From Verrucomicrobiales bacterium (lineage in GTDB: Bacteria; Verrucomicrobiota; Verrucomicrobiia; Limisphaerales; CAIMTB01): a stretch of DNA of 32,782 bases. This document shows positions 10,201 to 17,326 of this stretch, piece by piece (position 1 is the stretch's first letter; each line of letters opens with the position of its first letter). Below the pieces are notes generated by a model. The model made no database searches. It was not told the DNA's origin and saw nothing but the letters and a program-made list of their open reading frames with translations. Position numbers and translations under genes: made by a program. The stretch covers positions 1 through 32,782 of the forward strand of contig JAEUHG010000023.1 in NCBI GenBank assembly GCA_016795425.1, written 5' to 3'.

Positions 10201-10662
10201 ACAACCCGCGTTGTTAACCAGCGGACCACGGGCAGTCAGTGGGTGTCTTTGGGCACTTACGCCTTCGGATCGGGCACAACCGGGCGTGTTCGCATCCGGA
10301 CGTCCGGGGTTAACGGCTACGTCGTGGCCGATGCCGTCCAATGGGTTCCCAACGTTTCGTCGCTAACTCCGTCACTTGCGCGACGTCCGGAGCCCTTGAT
10401 CCCGACTCCACGCCTGGTTCGATCGGCGCGTGGGGGTGGTCTGGGAATACGTCCTGAATTCGAGGTCGAATTGGACTCGAGATGGGGCTACGCGTGGGAG
10501 GCATCCACCAACGGGTTAGATTGGATACCGATCCAGGAAGGGCGGGGAAGTGAACTCCCGATTCTGCTGACAGATCCAGAATCCGTGCGGTTCCCGTATC
10601 GATTCTACCGCTTGCGCTACTGGGAAATGGGGCTTGCGAATAATCCTAAGAGGATTTATTAG
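7231..10662 (+). CDS. Secreted trypsin-like serine protease with three golvesin-like modules
   Basis: A 1143-residue exported S1-type protease. Basic N-terminus and hydrophobic stretch (about 12-40) form a signal peptide, followed by a low-complexity Pro/Gly-rich propeptide-like region. The catalytic triad is visible: His212 in TAAHC, Asp273 in DRDVGLV and Ser359 in GMSGSAL, the latter resembling glutamyl endopeptidase-like proteases. Several cysteines around 290-350 could form disulfides. Then come a CARDB-like beta domain (about 410-540), an InlB-B-repeat-like segment (about 543-625) and three golvesin/Xly-type C-terminal modules (about 627-763, 768-903, 908-1041). The tail (EASTNGLDWIPI...DPESV...YRFYRLRY) matches a module common at the ends of verrucomicrobial secreted proteins. 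It lies 140 bases upstream of the subtilase and is probably functionally paired with it. Substrate unknown. Confidence 0.9.
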   Translation: MPGAADARRLLRRAIWRSFLIPLLASRLGVALEAPLLAAQPDVFARAESLPTVRAVSRSVRFVPGPGEPAALAPGHPPLDTIPPLPIPELPRERTSAPAAERPMRGTMTRYDPRTGRVEEIVGAAGASGRSPSADPSPGGLGGGNPGLGATGQTETPLDDFAQFAKVPNTKADPWRMNVKLVMEYPLVAGGFAYFVASGAMLDAEVVVTAAHCVFNHDPTINNWASRIWVYPGWDGVSALIPAGPEVQPFGWAEGTSFYASTDFVATRNFDRDVGLVFLPRAVGMLTGWYGWAWGYDCTTTQARRYFNASYPSQSCGEVGLHNGKDMMYWSGSIDRCVANQLEITTSPGCYSAVWGGMSGSALYFADNGGRYVHGISSTSDRSVTARYCRLWQQFAVDLTGTLIPASRGPAFDLQALDCNVTSTNLPVGRPTTLRDHLVVNATDHPSSGTYTFRVYLSANDNISTADTLLAEQSYAADLPAMSALRVMVDPVILPAGTPPGDYWIGIEYDSATDGNPSNNDTDGWDAVKIKVLPGLKTLTVNATGSSAEVLVTTSPVDFDGQGGGTTPFDRSYSPGTVVIVQCPATTPTGDVFLGWKRNGVDWTNTPMASVQLDDSTVLTAVYQGSFLTVDNQDGPIRVELSGGWTASSKSSGAWGADYLHDGNTGKGTKEIRFIPTLPVPGSYEVFLWYTASSNRASNVPVEIIHATGVTARTLNQRTQGSQWVSLGTYAFSAGTSGRVRISNASTDGFVIADAVRWQAREPVSQDFLTVDNLDGPSRVEVSGAWASSASVTGFLGTDYWHDSNAGKGSKSVTFIPSVSTAGRYEAFIWYTAAATRSTNVPVDVVHADGLTTRRVNQQINGGQWVSLGTYVFDSGTSGRVTVRNGGTVGYVVADGIRLVPSGDPAPVVIDNADGPALVQLEGSWTTSSAATGFWAANYLHNGNVGKGTKSVSFVPMIPAAGNYDVSIWYAAGTNRATNVPVDIVHAGGTTTRVVNQRTTGSQWVSLGTYAFGSGTTGRVRIRTSGVNGYVVADAVQWVPNVSSLTPSLARRPEPLIPTPRLVRSARGGGLGIRPEFEVELDSRWGYAWEASTNGLDWIPIQEGRGSELPILLTDPESVRFPYRFYRLRYWEMGLANNPKRIY
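9109..10350 (+). repeat. Three tandem golvesin-like domain repeats in the trypsin-like protease
   Basis: Units start at about 9109, 9532 and 9952, each about 135 codons. Shared landmarks in each unit are a (T)VDN.DGP opening, W-x4-S near the start, YLHDGN-GKG-type or near variant, then F.P, WYTA....(A/S)(T/S)NVPV, NQ......QWVSLGTY and GYV(V/I)ADAV(R/Q)(W/L). The same module recurs three times in the next protein. Confidence 0.85.
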
Positions 10663-10802
10663 CCACCCGTTCCCGAAGAGGTCTTCCCAGTGGCAAGTGA
10701 TCCGAGACGTGCGCCGGAATGGATCGACAAGGAGCTCTGCGTCGATTCTTCGTGAACAGAGTTCGGCAACCACATCGAAACAGTCCTTCCACCCAGCACT
10801 TT

Positions 10803-13800
10803 ATGAAACGCAGAACCCACGCACCCACTTTTGAGGGGCAGCCATGGCGCCGCAGGCTTGGCTTATATGTTCTACTTGGACTCGTCGGTTGGCAGGTCGC
10901 CGTGATGCCGCGAGCGACGGCTCAGGCGGCGGAGCCCGCGGCCTCCGGAAACAAGACACCGGACAGCGGACTCTTGCGGGGCGATTTCGGGGCTCCTCGA
11001 GCCAATCTTGGCGGCACCCAATCCGAGGTGACCGTGACGGCGGATGTGGGAGACAGCTACCGGCGGAATGCGGGAGAGTCGATCCGACTGTTGCGCGCGA
11101 CACAGGAAGCGGCGCTGATCGTGGGGCCGGATACGGATTTTTCCAGGACGGTGGCGTCGGTGGTGGCGACGGGTGGATTGAAGAGTCTGTCGGACCGCGA
11201 GTATTCGAACTTGAGCGGCGGACGCCGAATCGCGGTTGTGCAGTCGACGGTACCTGGACGGGAGCCCAACGCCACGGTGTTGGCGGGGGTGAACGGGGTG
11301 CTGGCGGTTCAACCGGTCTATGTGGATCCGGAATCGCGCGTTCGGATGATCCCGAGCGGCGAAGTGATCGTCGGCCTGAAAGCCGGGGCCACGTTGGCCG
11401 AGGTGGAAGCCGACCTTAAGGCGGCGGGACTGGTCTTCGTGGAGCGGGTGGGTTCGCCGCGATTGAACAGTTACCTCTTTCGCCAGTTGGTATTGAGCCA
11501 GAGTTCGCTGGCGCTGGCGGACCGTCTATTCGGCCACGCCAAGGTCTTGTTCGCGTCACCGAATTTCATTCGCGAGGCAAAGAAGTACTTCGTGCCAAAT
11601 GACCCGCTGTTTCCGCAGCAACAGCACTTGCACAACACTGGCCAACAGGGAGGTGTGGCGGATGCGGACGTGGACGCGGTGGAGGCGTGGGACGTTTCGC
11701 AGGGCGCCAGCACGATCGTGATTGCGATTGTCGACGATGGTGTCGACACCACACACCCTGATCTCACGATCTACAACAACCCGGGTGAGACCGGCGGCGG
11801 CAAGGAAACGAACGGCATCGATGACGACGGCAATGGCCGGATTGACGACTATCGTGGCTGGGATTTCGCGAATGGTGACAACAATCCGAATCCCGTGGGT
11901 GGCAATGGACACGGCACGGCCTGCTCCGGGGTGGCGGCAGCGAAAATCAACAACAGCTACCGCAGCACAGGAATCGCCGCCAACTGCAAGATTTTCCCGG
12001 TGAAGATTTTCGCCGACAATGGCTTTGCGACGTCGGATGCCAATATCGGCGCGGCGATCAGCTACGCGGCGGATTACGCGGATGTTCTCAGTAACAGCTG
12101 GGGCGGTGGTTCTCCGAGCGCCTTCATCGATGCGGCGATCACCGATGCGGTGACCAACGGGCGCGGCGGCAAGGGCTGCCCGGTATTCTTCGCCAACGGC
12201 AATTCAGCCTCTATCTGGGGGCGGGCGTTCTTCAACGTCGGGCCTGATCTTGGCGCCGGCACTTTTTCCTTCGGGTTCCGGTACGAGAAGGACATCTCGA
12301 TCGCGGACGGCGAGGACCTGATCAAGATCGACAACGTCGTGCTTCTGGATTCCGACGAATACACGCACGTGGCGACGCCTTTGGGTCTGAATGGTCGCCA
12401 GGACTTCGAAGGGGCCTTTCCGCCTGCGGGTTGGTCGCTGAGCACGAGCGGTGGGGCGAATTGGGCGCTGACCGGGGCGCAGACCTTCGGCGGCACCGGC
12501 GGCACCCAGTCGCCGCGGTCGGGAGCCACAGCCAACAACGGTTGGTGCGAACTTCGAACCCCCAACATTGCCCTTGCCGGCGACGAGCTTCTTACGGTCC
12601 AGCTCTACATTTCCGCAGAGGGTGGTTTCGATGGACTCATTCTTCGCGTTTACAATTCGGTGGGAACTTTTATTGGGAATTACGGGTTGATCAGCGGGGT
12701 CTACACCGCCTTCACGCCGGTATCCTATCCGGCCAACCATCCCAGCGCGATCTCGGTCGGGGCTTCGACGGATTCGGACCGACGCTCCGACTATAGCGAA
12801 TACGGACCCGAAACGGATTTCGTGGCTCCGAGCAACGGCGGATGGAACGACATCACCACACTGGATCCGACGGGTGCCGTCGGTTACAGCACGTCGGATT
12901 TTACGCCGGGTTTTGGCGGCACCTCTTCCGCGACCCCGCTCGCCGCGGGTGTCGGCGCGCTGCTTCTCTCGGTGAATCCCAACCTCACGGCCACCCAGGT
13001 GCGTGACGCCATGCGCAACACCGCCGACAAGATCGGACCGGTGCCGTACGTCGCCGGATTCAACAACGAGTATGGGTACGGCCGGATCAATGCCCGCGCC
13101 GCCTTGGATTCCATCGGCATTCCGACCGTTACGGTGGTGGCCGTTGATAATGCCGCCGCCGAACCTTCGGACACGGGTCGCTTTGTGTTCACCCGCACCC
13201 TGTCGACGGCTGCCAGTTTGACGGTGAACTTCACCGTCGGTGGCACCGCGACGAGCGGAAGTGATTACACGGCGTTGGGAACCAGCATCATCATACCGGC
13301 TGGATCCTCCTCGGTGACGAATACCGTGACACCCATCGATGATGCCTCGGTGGAACCAACCGAAACGGTGATTCTCACCCTCTCTGCCAACGCGGCGTAC
13401 ACCATCGGATCGCCCTCCAGTGCCACCGTGAACCTGGCTGACAATGATCTGCCGTCGGTAACGGTGGTGGCGGTCGACAACTCGGCCTCAGAGCCTTCCG
13501 ACACGGGTCGCTTCATATTCATACGCACGGGCCCGACGACCGGAAGTCTGACGGTGAACTTCACCGTGGGCGGCACGGCGACGAGTGGGAGTGATTACAC
13601 GTCGCTGGGAACCAGCATCGTCATACCCGCGGGATCCACCGCTGCGACCAATACGGTGTCCCCTATCGATGATGTCCTGGTAGAATCGACGGAGACCGTC
13701 ATTGTAACCATCGCTGCCAATGCGGCCTACACGGTCGGATCGCCCTCCAACGCGACCGTCAACCTGGCCGACAATGATCCGGCGGTAGTGACCGTCGTGG

Positions 13801-15995
13801 CCACTGACAATGCCGCCGCGGAACCGTCGGACACGGGGCGTTTTGTGATTACGCGCACCGGCCCGACGACGAGTGGTTTGACCGTGAATTACACCGTCGG
13901 CGGAACCGCGACCAGCGGCAGTGACTATACCTCGCTGGGCACGAGTGTGGTGATCCCGGCTGGTTCGGCTTCCGTCACCAACGTCGTGACTCCTATCGAT
14001 GACGCTTCACCGGAGGCCACGGAGACCGTGATCCTTTCTCTGGCTGGAGGAACCGGTTACGTGGTCGGCAGCCCGTCCAGCGATACGGTCAACATCGCCG
14101 ATAACGAACCGGCGTCCGAGTTTCTTACAGTCGACAACGCCGACGGGCCCAGCCGGGTGGAAGTAGTCGGAAGTTGGTCAACCTCCTCGGCTGCGCCGGG
14201 GTACTGGGCGACCGACTATCTCCATGATGGCAACGTCGGCAAGGGGACCAAGACCGTGACATTGATCCCGACGGTTGGAACGGCCGGGAATTACGAAGTA
14301 TTCATTTGGTATACTGCCGGAGCCAATCGGGCGAGCAACGTGCCGGTGGACGTGATCCATGCGGCGGGTACGACTACGGTGGTTCTCAACCAGCGACTGG
14401 GCGGTAGCGCCTGGTTTTCACTGGGTACCTTTAACTTCAACGTCGGAACGGCGGGGCGGGTGAGAATTCGGACCACCGGCACCGATGGCTTTGTCATCGC
14501 CGACGCCATTCGGTTGGTGGCCCCGGCCGTGAGTCCCGTCGTGACGGTCGTGGCTTCGGATGCCGATGCCGGGGAACCAAGCAACAACGGAATGTTCACG
14601 TTCACCCGCACCGGATCGACGGCCAGCCCGCTGACGGTCAATTTCACGGTGGGCGGTACCGCAACCAGCGCCGTGGACTACGGAGGCATCGGAACTTCGA
14701 TTACCTTCGCCGCGGGCTTTTCGATTACCAACCTGGGGGTGATTCCGATCAACGACGCCACGGTGGAGTTGACGGAGTCCGTCGACCTCACCGTCGTCGC
14801 TGGTCCAGGGTACACCGTGGGAAGTCCGGCCAATGCCACCGTGAATATTGCCGACGACGACGGAGCTTCGTTCCTGACCGTCGACAACACGGATGGTCCG
14901 TCGCGGGTCGAAATCGTGGGTGCGTGGTCGGCATCGACGACCAGCCCGGGATACTGGGGTACCGATTATCTGCATGATGTTAATACGGGGAAGGGGACCA
15001 AGACCGTGACCTTCATTCCCACGGTGGGAACCACCGGCACGTACGAGGCGTTCATCTGGTATACGGCTGGCGCCAATCGGGCGAGCAACCTGCCCGTCGA
15101 CGTTATCCATGCGGGCGGGACGACCACTCGGACCGTGAACGAGCGGATTAACGGCTCCCAATGGGTCTCGCTCGGAATCTATACCTTCAACAGCGGCACG
15201 GCGGGACGTATTCGCATTCGCACTACCGCCACCGATGGGTACGTCATCGCCGACGCGGTCCGCCTGGTGGCGGTCAGCCCGCCGGCATTCCTCACCGTCG
15301 ACAATACTGACGGACCCAGCCGAGTGGAACTGGTGGGTGCCTGGACCGCTTCTGCCACCGCCGCGGGCTTCTGGGGTACCGATTACCTCCACGATGGCAA
15401 CACGGGCAAGGGCGCGAAGACCGCCACCTTCATTCCCACGGTGGCCACCACCGGCGCCTACGAGGCGTTCATCTGGTACACTGCCGGGGCGAATCGCGCG
15501 AGTAACCTCCCCGTCGACATCATCCATGCCGGTGGGACCACGACCCGAGTCGTCAATCAAAGGATCAACGGGTCCCAATGGGTGTCGCTGGGAGTCTACA
15601 CCTTCAATGTGGGGACCGCGGGTCGCGTTCGAATCCGCACCACTGGCACCGATGGCTATGTCATTGCCGATGCTATCCGCCTCGCGACGCCGGCGCCGGC
15701 CCTCGCCGGTTTGGTGAATGGGGATGCCGACGGGCGCTCGGTCGCCTTGGCGGGGGTTTCCGGTGCGGCATTGCCTCGCATCTCTGCGGTGCGGCATGAC
15801 GGCCGAGCGGCCACCCTGACCATCGAGGCGACCGTTGGGGTCAGGTATGTATTGGAGGCATCGCCGGACTTGACGACCTGGCGTGTGCTGGAGACGCGGA
15901 CTCCCACGAGCGCGACGCTCGACCTCGTGGATCCGGAAGCCGGACTGCAGGCCCAGAGATACTACCGTATTCGGGTCGTGAACTCGGCGGAGTAA
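10803..15995 (+). CDS. Secreted subtilisin-like protease with Calx-beta and golvesin-like modules
   Basis: A 1730-residue S8 peptidase. I start at the ATG at 10803 (MKRRTHAP...) because it gives a basic n-region and hydrophobic core ending at ATAQA; the frame stays open upstream to 10719. A prodomain-like region spans about 60-270. Catalytic residues: Asp311 (IAIVDDGVD), His370 (GNGHGTACSG), oxyanion Asn467 (FFANGNS) and Ser708 (GGTSSATP). About 165 residues (470-636) are inserted between Asn467 and the SYPANHPSAISVGAS segment. Then three Calx-beta domains (about 775-1103), golvesin-like module 1 (about 1107), Calx-beta 4 (about 1245-1354) and golvesin-like modules 2 and 3 (about 1357, 1496). 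The tail (YVLEASPDLTTWRVLE...DPEAG...YYRIRV) is the common verrucomicrobial end module. Calx-beta domains usually bind calcium. A role in extracellular protein degradation is likely; substrate unknown. Confidence 0.92.
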   Translation: MKRRTHAPTFEGQPWRRRLGLYVLLGLVGWQVAVMPRATAQAAEPAASGNKTPDSGLLRGDFGAPRANLGGTQSEVTVTADVGDSYRRNAGESIRLLRATQEAALIVGPDTDFSRTVASVVATGGLKSLSDREYSNLSGGRRIAVVQSTVPGREPNATVLAGVNGVLAVQPVYVDPESRVRMIPSGEVIVGLKAGATLAEVEADLKAAGLVFVERVGSPRLNSYLFRQLVLSQSSLALADRLFGHAKVLFASPNFIREAKKYFVPNDPLFPQQQHLHNTGQQGGVADADVDAVEAWDVSQGASTIVIAIVDDGVDTTHPDLTIYNNPGETGGGKETNGIDDDGNGRIDDYRGWDFANGDNNPNPVGGNGHGTACSGVAAAKINNSYRSTGIAANCKIFPVKIFADNGFATSDANIGAAISYAADYADVLSNSWGGGSPSAFIDAAITDAVTNGRGGKGCPVFFANGNSASIWGRAFFNVGPDLGAGTFSFGFRYEKDISIADGEDLIKIDNVVLLDSDEYTHVATPLGLNGRQDFEGAFPPAGWSLSTSGGANWALTGAQTFGGTGGTQSPRSGATANNGWCELRTPNIALAGDELLTVQLYISAEGGFDGLILRVYNSVGTFIGNYGLISGVYTAFTPVSYPANHPSAISVGASTDSDRRSDYSEYGPETDFVAPSNGGWNDITTLDPTGAVGYSTSDFTPGFGGTSSATPLAAGVGALLLSVNPNLTATQVRDAMRNTADKIGPVPYVAGFNNEYGYGRINARAALDSIGIPTVTVVAVDNAAAEPSDTGRFVFTRTLSTAASLTVNFTVGGTATSGSDYTALGTSIIIPAGSSSVTNTVTPIDDASVEPTETVILTLSANAAYTIGSPSSATVNLADNDLPSVTVVAVDNSASEPSDTGRFIFIRTGPTTGSLTVNFTVGGTATSGSDYTSLGTSIVIPAGSTAATNTVSPIDDVLVESTETVIVTIAANAAYTVGSPSNATVNLADNDPAVVTVVATDNAAAEPSDTGRFVITRTGPTTSGLTVNYTVGGTATSGSDYTSLGTSVVIPAGSASVTNVVTPIDDASPEATETVILSLAGGTGYVVGSPSSDTVNIADNEPASEFLTVDNADGPSRVEVVGSWSTSSAAPGYWATDYLHDGNVGKGTKTVTLIPTVGTAGNYEVFIWYTAGANRASNVPVDVIHAAGTTTVVLNQRLGGSAWFSLGTFNFNVGTAGRVRIRTTGTDGFVIADAIRLVAPAVSPVVTVVASDADAGEPSNNGMFTFTRTGSTASPLTVNFTVGGTATSAVDYGGIGTSITFAAGFSITNLGVIPINDATVELTESVDLTVVAGPGYTVGSPANATVNIADDDGASFLTVDNTDGPSRVEIVGAWSASTTSPGYWGTDYLHDVNTGKGTKTVTFIPTVGTTGTYEAFIWYTAGANRASNLPVDVIHAGGTTTRTVNERINGSQWVSLGIYTFNSGTAGRIRIRTTATDGYVIADAVRLVAVSPPAFLTVDNTDGPSRVELVGAWTASATAAGFWGTDYLHDGNTGKGAKTATFIPTVATTGAYEAFIWYTAGANRASNLPVDIIHAGGTTTRVVNQRINGSQWVSLGVYTFNVGTAGRVRIRTTGTDGYVIADAIRLATPAPALAGLVNGDADGRSVALAGVSGAALPRISAVRHDGRAATLTIEATVGVRYVLEASPDLTTWRVLETRTPTSATLDLVDPEAGLQAQRYYRIRVVNSAE
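13125..14109 (+). repeat. Three tandem Calx-beta repeats, with a fourth copy at 14535-14862
   Basis: Each unit is about 109 codons. It carries (V)TVVA.DN.A.EPSDTGRF at the start, LTVN(F/Y)TVGGTATSGSDYT in the middle, and PIDD....E.TETV and VN.ADN near the end. Long stretches of the first two units match at the nucleotide level apart from third-position changes, pointing to fairly recent internal duplication. The fourth copy is more diverged and sits between golvesin-like modules 1 and 2. Confidence 0.88.
14121..15690 (+). repeat. Three golvesin-like domain repeats in the subtilase
   Basis: Units begin at about 14121, 14871 and 15288. Units 2 and 3 are adjacent and very similar, while unit 1 is separated by the fourth Calx-beta domain. 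Landmarks are TVDN.DGPSRVE, TDYLHD.N.GKG, FIWYTAGANRASN and TDGYVIADA(V/I)RL, the same as in the preceding protease gene. Confidence 0.88.
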
Positions 15996-16026
15996 TCCGT
16001 CTGCGCCTCTGTTGAAAGTGAATCAC

Positions 16027-16063
16027 GGCGCCTGGGTGGGAAACCGCCCAGGCGCCTTTTTCT
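16027..16063 (+). terminator. Intrinsic terminator of the protease block
   Basis: A 13-bp stem (16027-16039 with 16044-16056, one G-T wobble) is closed by a GAAA tetraloop and followed by TTTTTCT. It lies 32 bases after the subtilase stop. GNRA-capped GC-rich stem plus T-run is a textbook rho-independent terminator. The next 230 bases contain no gene I can support. Confidence 0.93.
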
Positions 16064-16294
16064 GTGCCGGGCAAATCGGCATTCTTCGACGGACACTCGG
16101 GAGTGAAACCTCCCGCAGCGAGCGGGCATCCTCCTGCGCGGTCGCGCTTGGGACGCCGCCGCCCATCAGCCCTCCGGCAGACTGCGACCATGGAGGGGCA
16201 GTCCTATCGGGCGCTTGAATGAGACCGGCTCCCGTCCGCGGATGCAGGCTTGCGGTCCGGGGCGGCTCCGTGCATGAAGGGCCGGAACGTTCCT

Positions 16295-16552
16295 ATGACG
16301 ACGGTTTTGCCACCCCTGCTCGCAGCGATTCACGCCCCAAGCGTCGACATGCTGATCATTTGCATTTTCGCGTCCAGCCTCCCGACAGCGTTCTTTTTCT
16401 GGCTGAAGTGGTGGCTGGGTTCGATCAAGGACGAGAACCCGGATGAGGTCCTGCGCGCCCAAGCCAAGGCGGACCAGGAACATTTGGAACATCAGCATGC
16501 CCATGGACATGGCGGGGGGCATCATGGGGCAGATCACCACGCCCACGCGTAG
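16295..16552 (+). CDS. Small membrane protein with histidine-rich tail
   Basis: An 85-residue protein if started at the ATG at 16295; an in-frame ATG at 16274 would add 7 residues. One hydrophobic helix (about residues 17-42, MLIICIFASSLPTAFFFWLKWW) is followed by a charged segment (KDENPDEVLRAQAKADQEH). The final 23 residues contain 10 histidines mixed with Gly and Ala. Such tails usually bind divalent metals such as Zn, Ni, Co or Cu, so metal sensing, buffering or delivery at the membrane is possible. I do not recognise the family. It lies between the terminator of the protease block and a putative lipoprotein gene 89 bases downstream. Confidence 0.65.
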   Translation: MTTVLPPLLAAIHAPSVDMLIICIFASSLPTAFFFWLKWWLGSIKDENPDEVLRAQAKADQEHLEHQHAHGHGGGHHGADHHAHA

Positions 16553-16641
16553 GTGTGGGGCGTGACGGAAGCCGGTCCGAGGAGGTGGCGTTGCCACGGG
16601 ACGCTTGCGGGCGCCCGCGGGATTCGGCGAGCGTCGGATTG

Positions 16642-17283
16642 ATGAATCCAAAAGCCTGGGTTAGCGCGCTGGCGGCTTGCGGCGTCTCGATGGGGTGCGC
16701 GACATCCTCCCGTTTCAGCGACGACTTTCGCGGATCCTTGGGTCGTGGTTGGACCATTCTCCGGGAAGATGCCTCGCAGTGGCGAACCACGAGGGAAGGT
16801 CTGCAGATTCGCATCGTGGCGGGAAACATGTGGGGCCCGGCCAACAACGCGCGGAATACGTTCGTTCGGCCCGCCCCCGACCCGTCGCTCCGGCCGGTCG
16901 AGGTCTCCGTGCGATTCGAGAATCGGCCGACCGAGCAGTACGAGCAGGTGGATTTGGTTTGGTACTATGCCGACAGTCACCAAGTTAAGATCGGGCAGGA
17001 GCTGGTGGATGGAAAACTGTCCATCGTCATGGGGCGGGAGGAAGGGGATCGCACACGGACCATCGCCATCATTCCCCTTGATTCTCCGGTGGTGGACGTC
17101 CGTTTTCAGGTGAGCGGCAACCAGATACGCGGGGCGTTTCGGACTCCGGCGATGGCGGATTGGAAGGAGGCTGGGAGTTGTGATCTGCCCGTGCTGGGGT
17201 CGCCAAAGATCAGTCTGCAAGCCTACCAGGGACCGACCGCGATCGAGCGATGGGTGACGATTTCGCAGTTTCGGGTTCGGTGA
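16642..17283 (+). CDS. Putative lipoprotein with concanavalin-like (DUF1349/GH43_C2-type) domain
   Basis: 213 residues from the ATG at 16642; the frame is open further upstream to a GTG at 16555 but the signal sequence fits the internal ATG. The N-terminus MNPKAWVSALAACGVSMGCA resembles a lipoprotein signal with candidate Cys13 (LAAC) or Cys19 (SMGC). The rest starts with DDFRGSLGRGWTILRED and continues with alternating beta strands (VEVSVRFENRP, EQVDLVWYYADSHQVKIGQE, VVDVRFQVSGNQIRGAF). This pattern is typical of DUF1349 or GH43 C-terminal beta-sandwich domains, which often bind or accompany carbohydrates. No catalytic domain is present. It is convergent with the aminopeptidase gene, 43 bases apart. 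Confidence 0.72.
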   Translation: MNPKAWVSALAACGVSMGCATSSRFSDDFRGSLGRGWTILREDASQWRTTREGLQIRIVAGNMWGPANNARNTFVRPAPDPSLRPVEVSVRFENRPTEQYEQVDLVWYYADSHQVKIGQELVDGKLSIVMGREEGDRTRTIAIIPLDSPVVDVRFQVSGNQIRGAFRTPAMADWKEAGSCDLPVLGSPKISLQAYQGPTAIERWVTISQFRVR

Positions 17284-17326
17284 AAACGGACGCTGCTCGG
17301 GATCGAATCGCGGGCCGGAGGATGGA

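Noticed and set aside
10639..10660. AATCC/GGATT hairpin across the stop codon of the trypsin-like protease
   Set aside because: The 5-bp AT-rich stem is too weak, and the following sequence lacks a T-run.
14418..15797. 459-codon minus-strand frame within the subtilase repeats
   Set aside because: It is repetitive only because the Calx-beta and golvesin-like modules repeat on the other strand.
16555..16641. Upstream extension of the lipoprotein gene to a GTG
   Set aside because: The added residues are charged and would bury the evident signal sequence that starts at the ATG at 16642.
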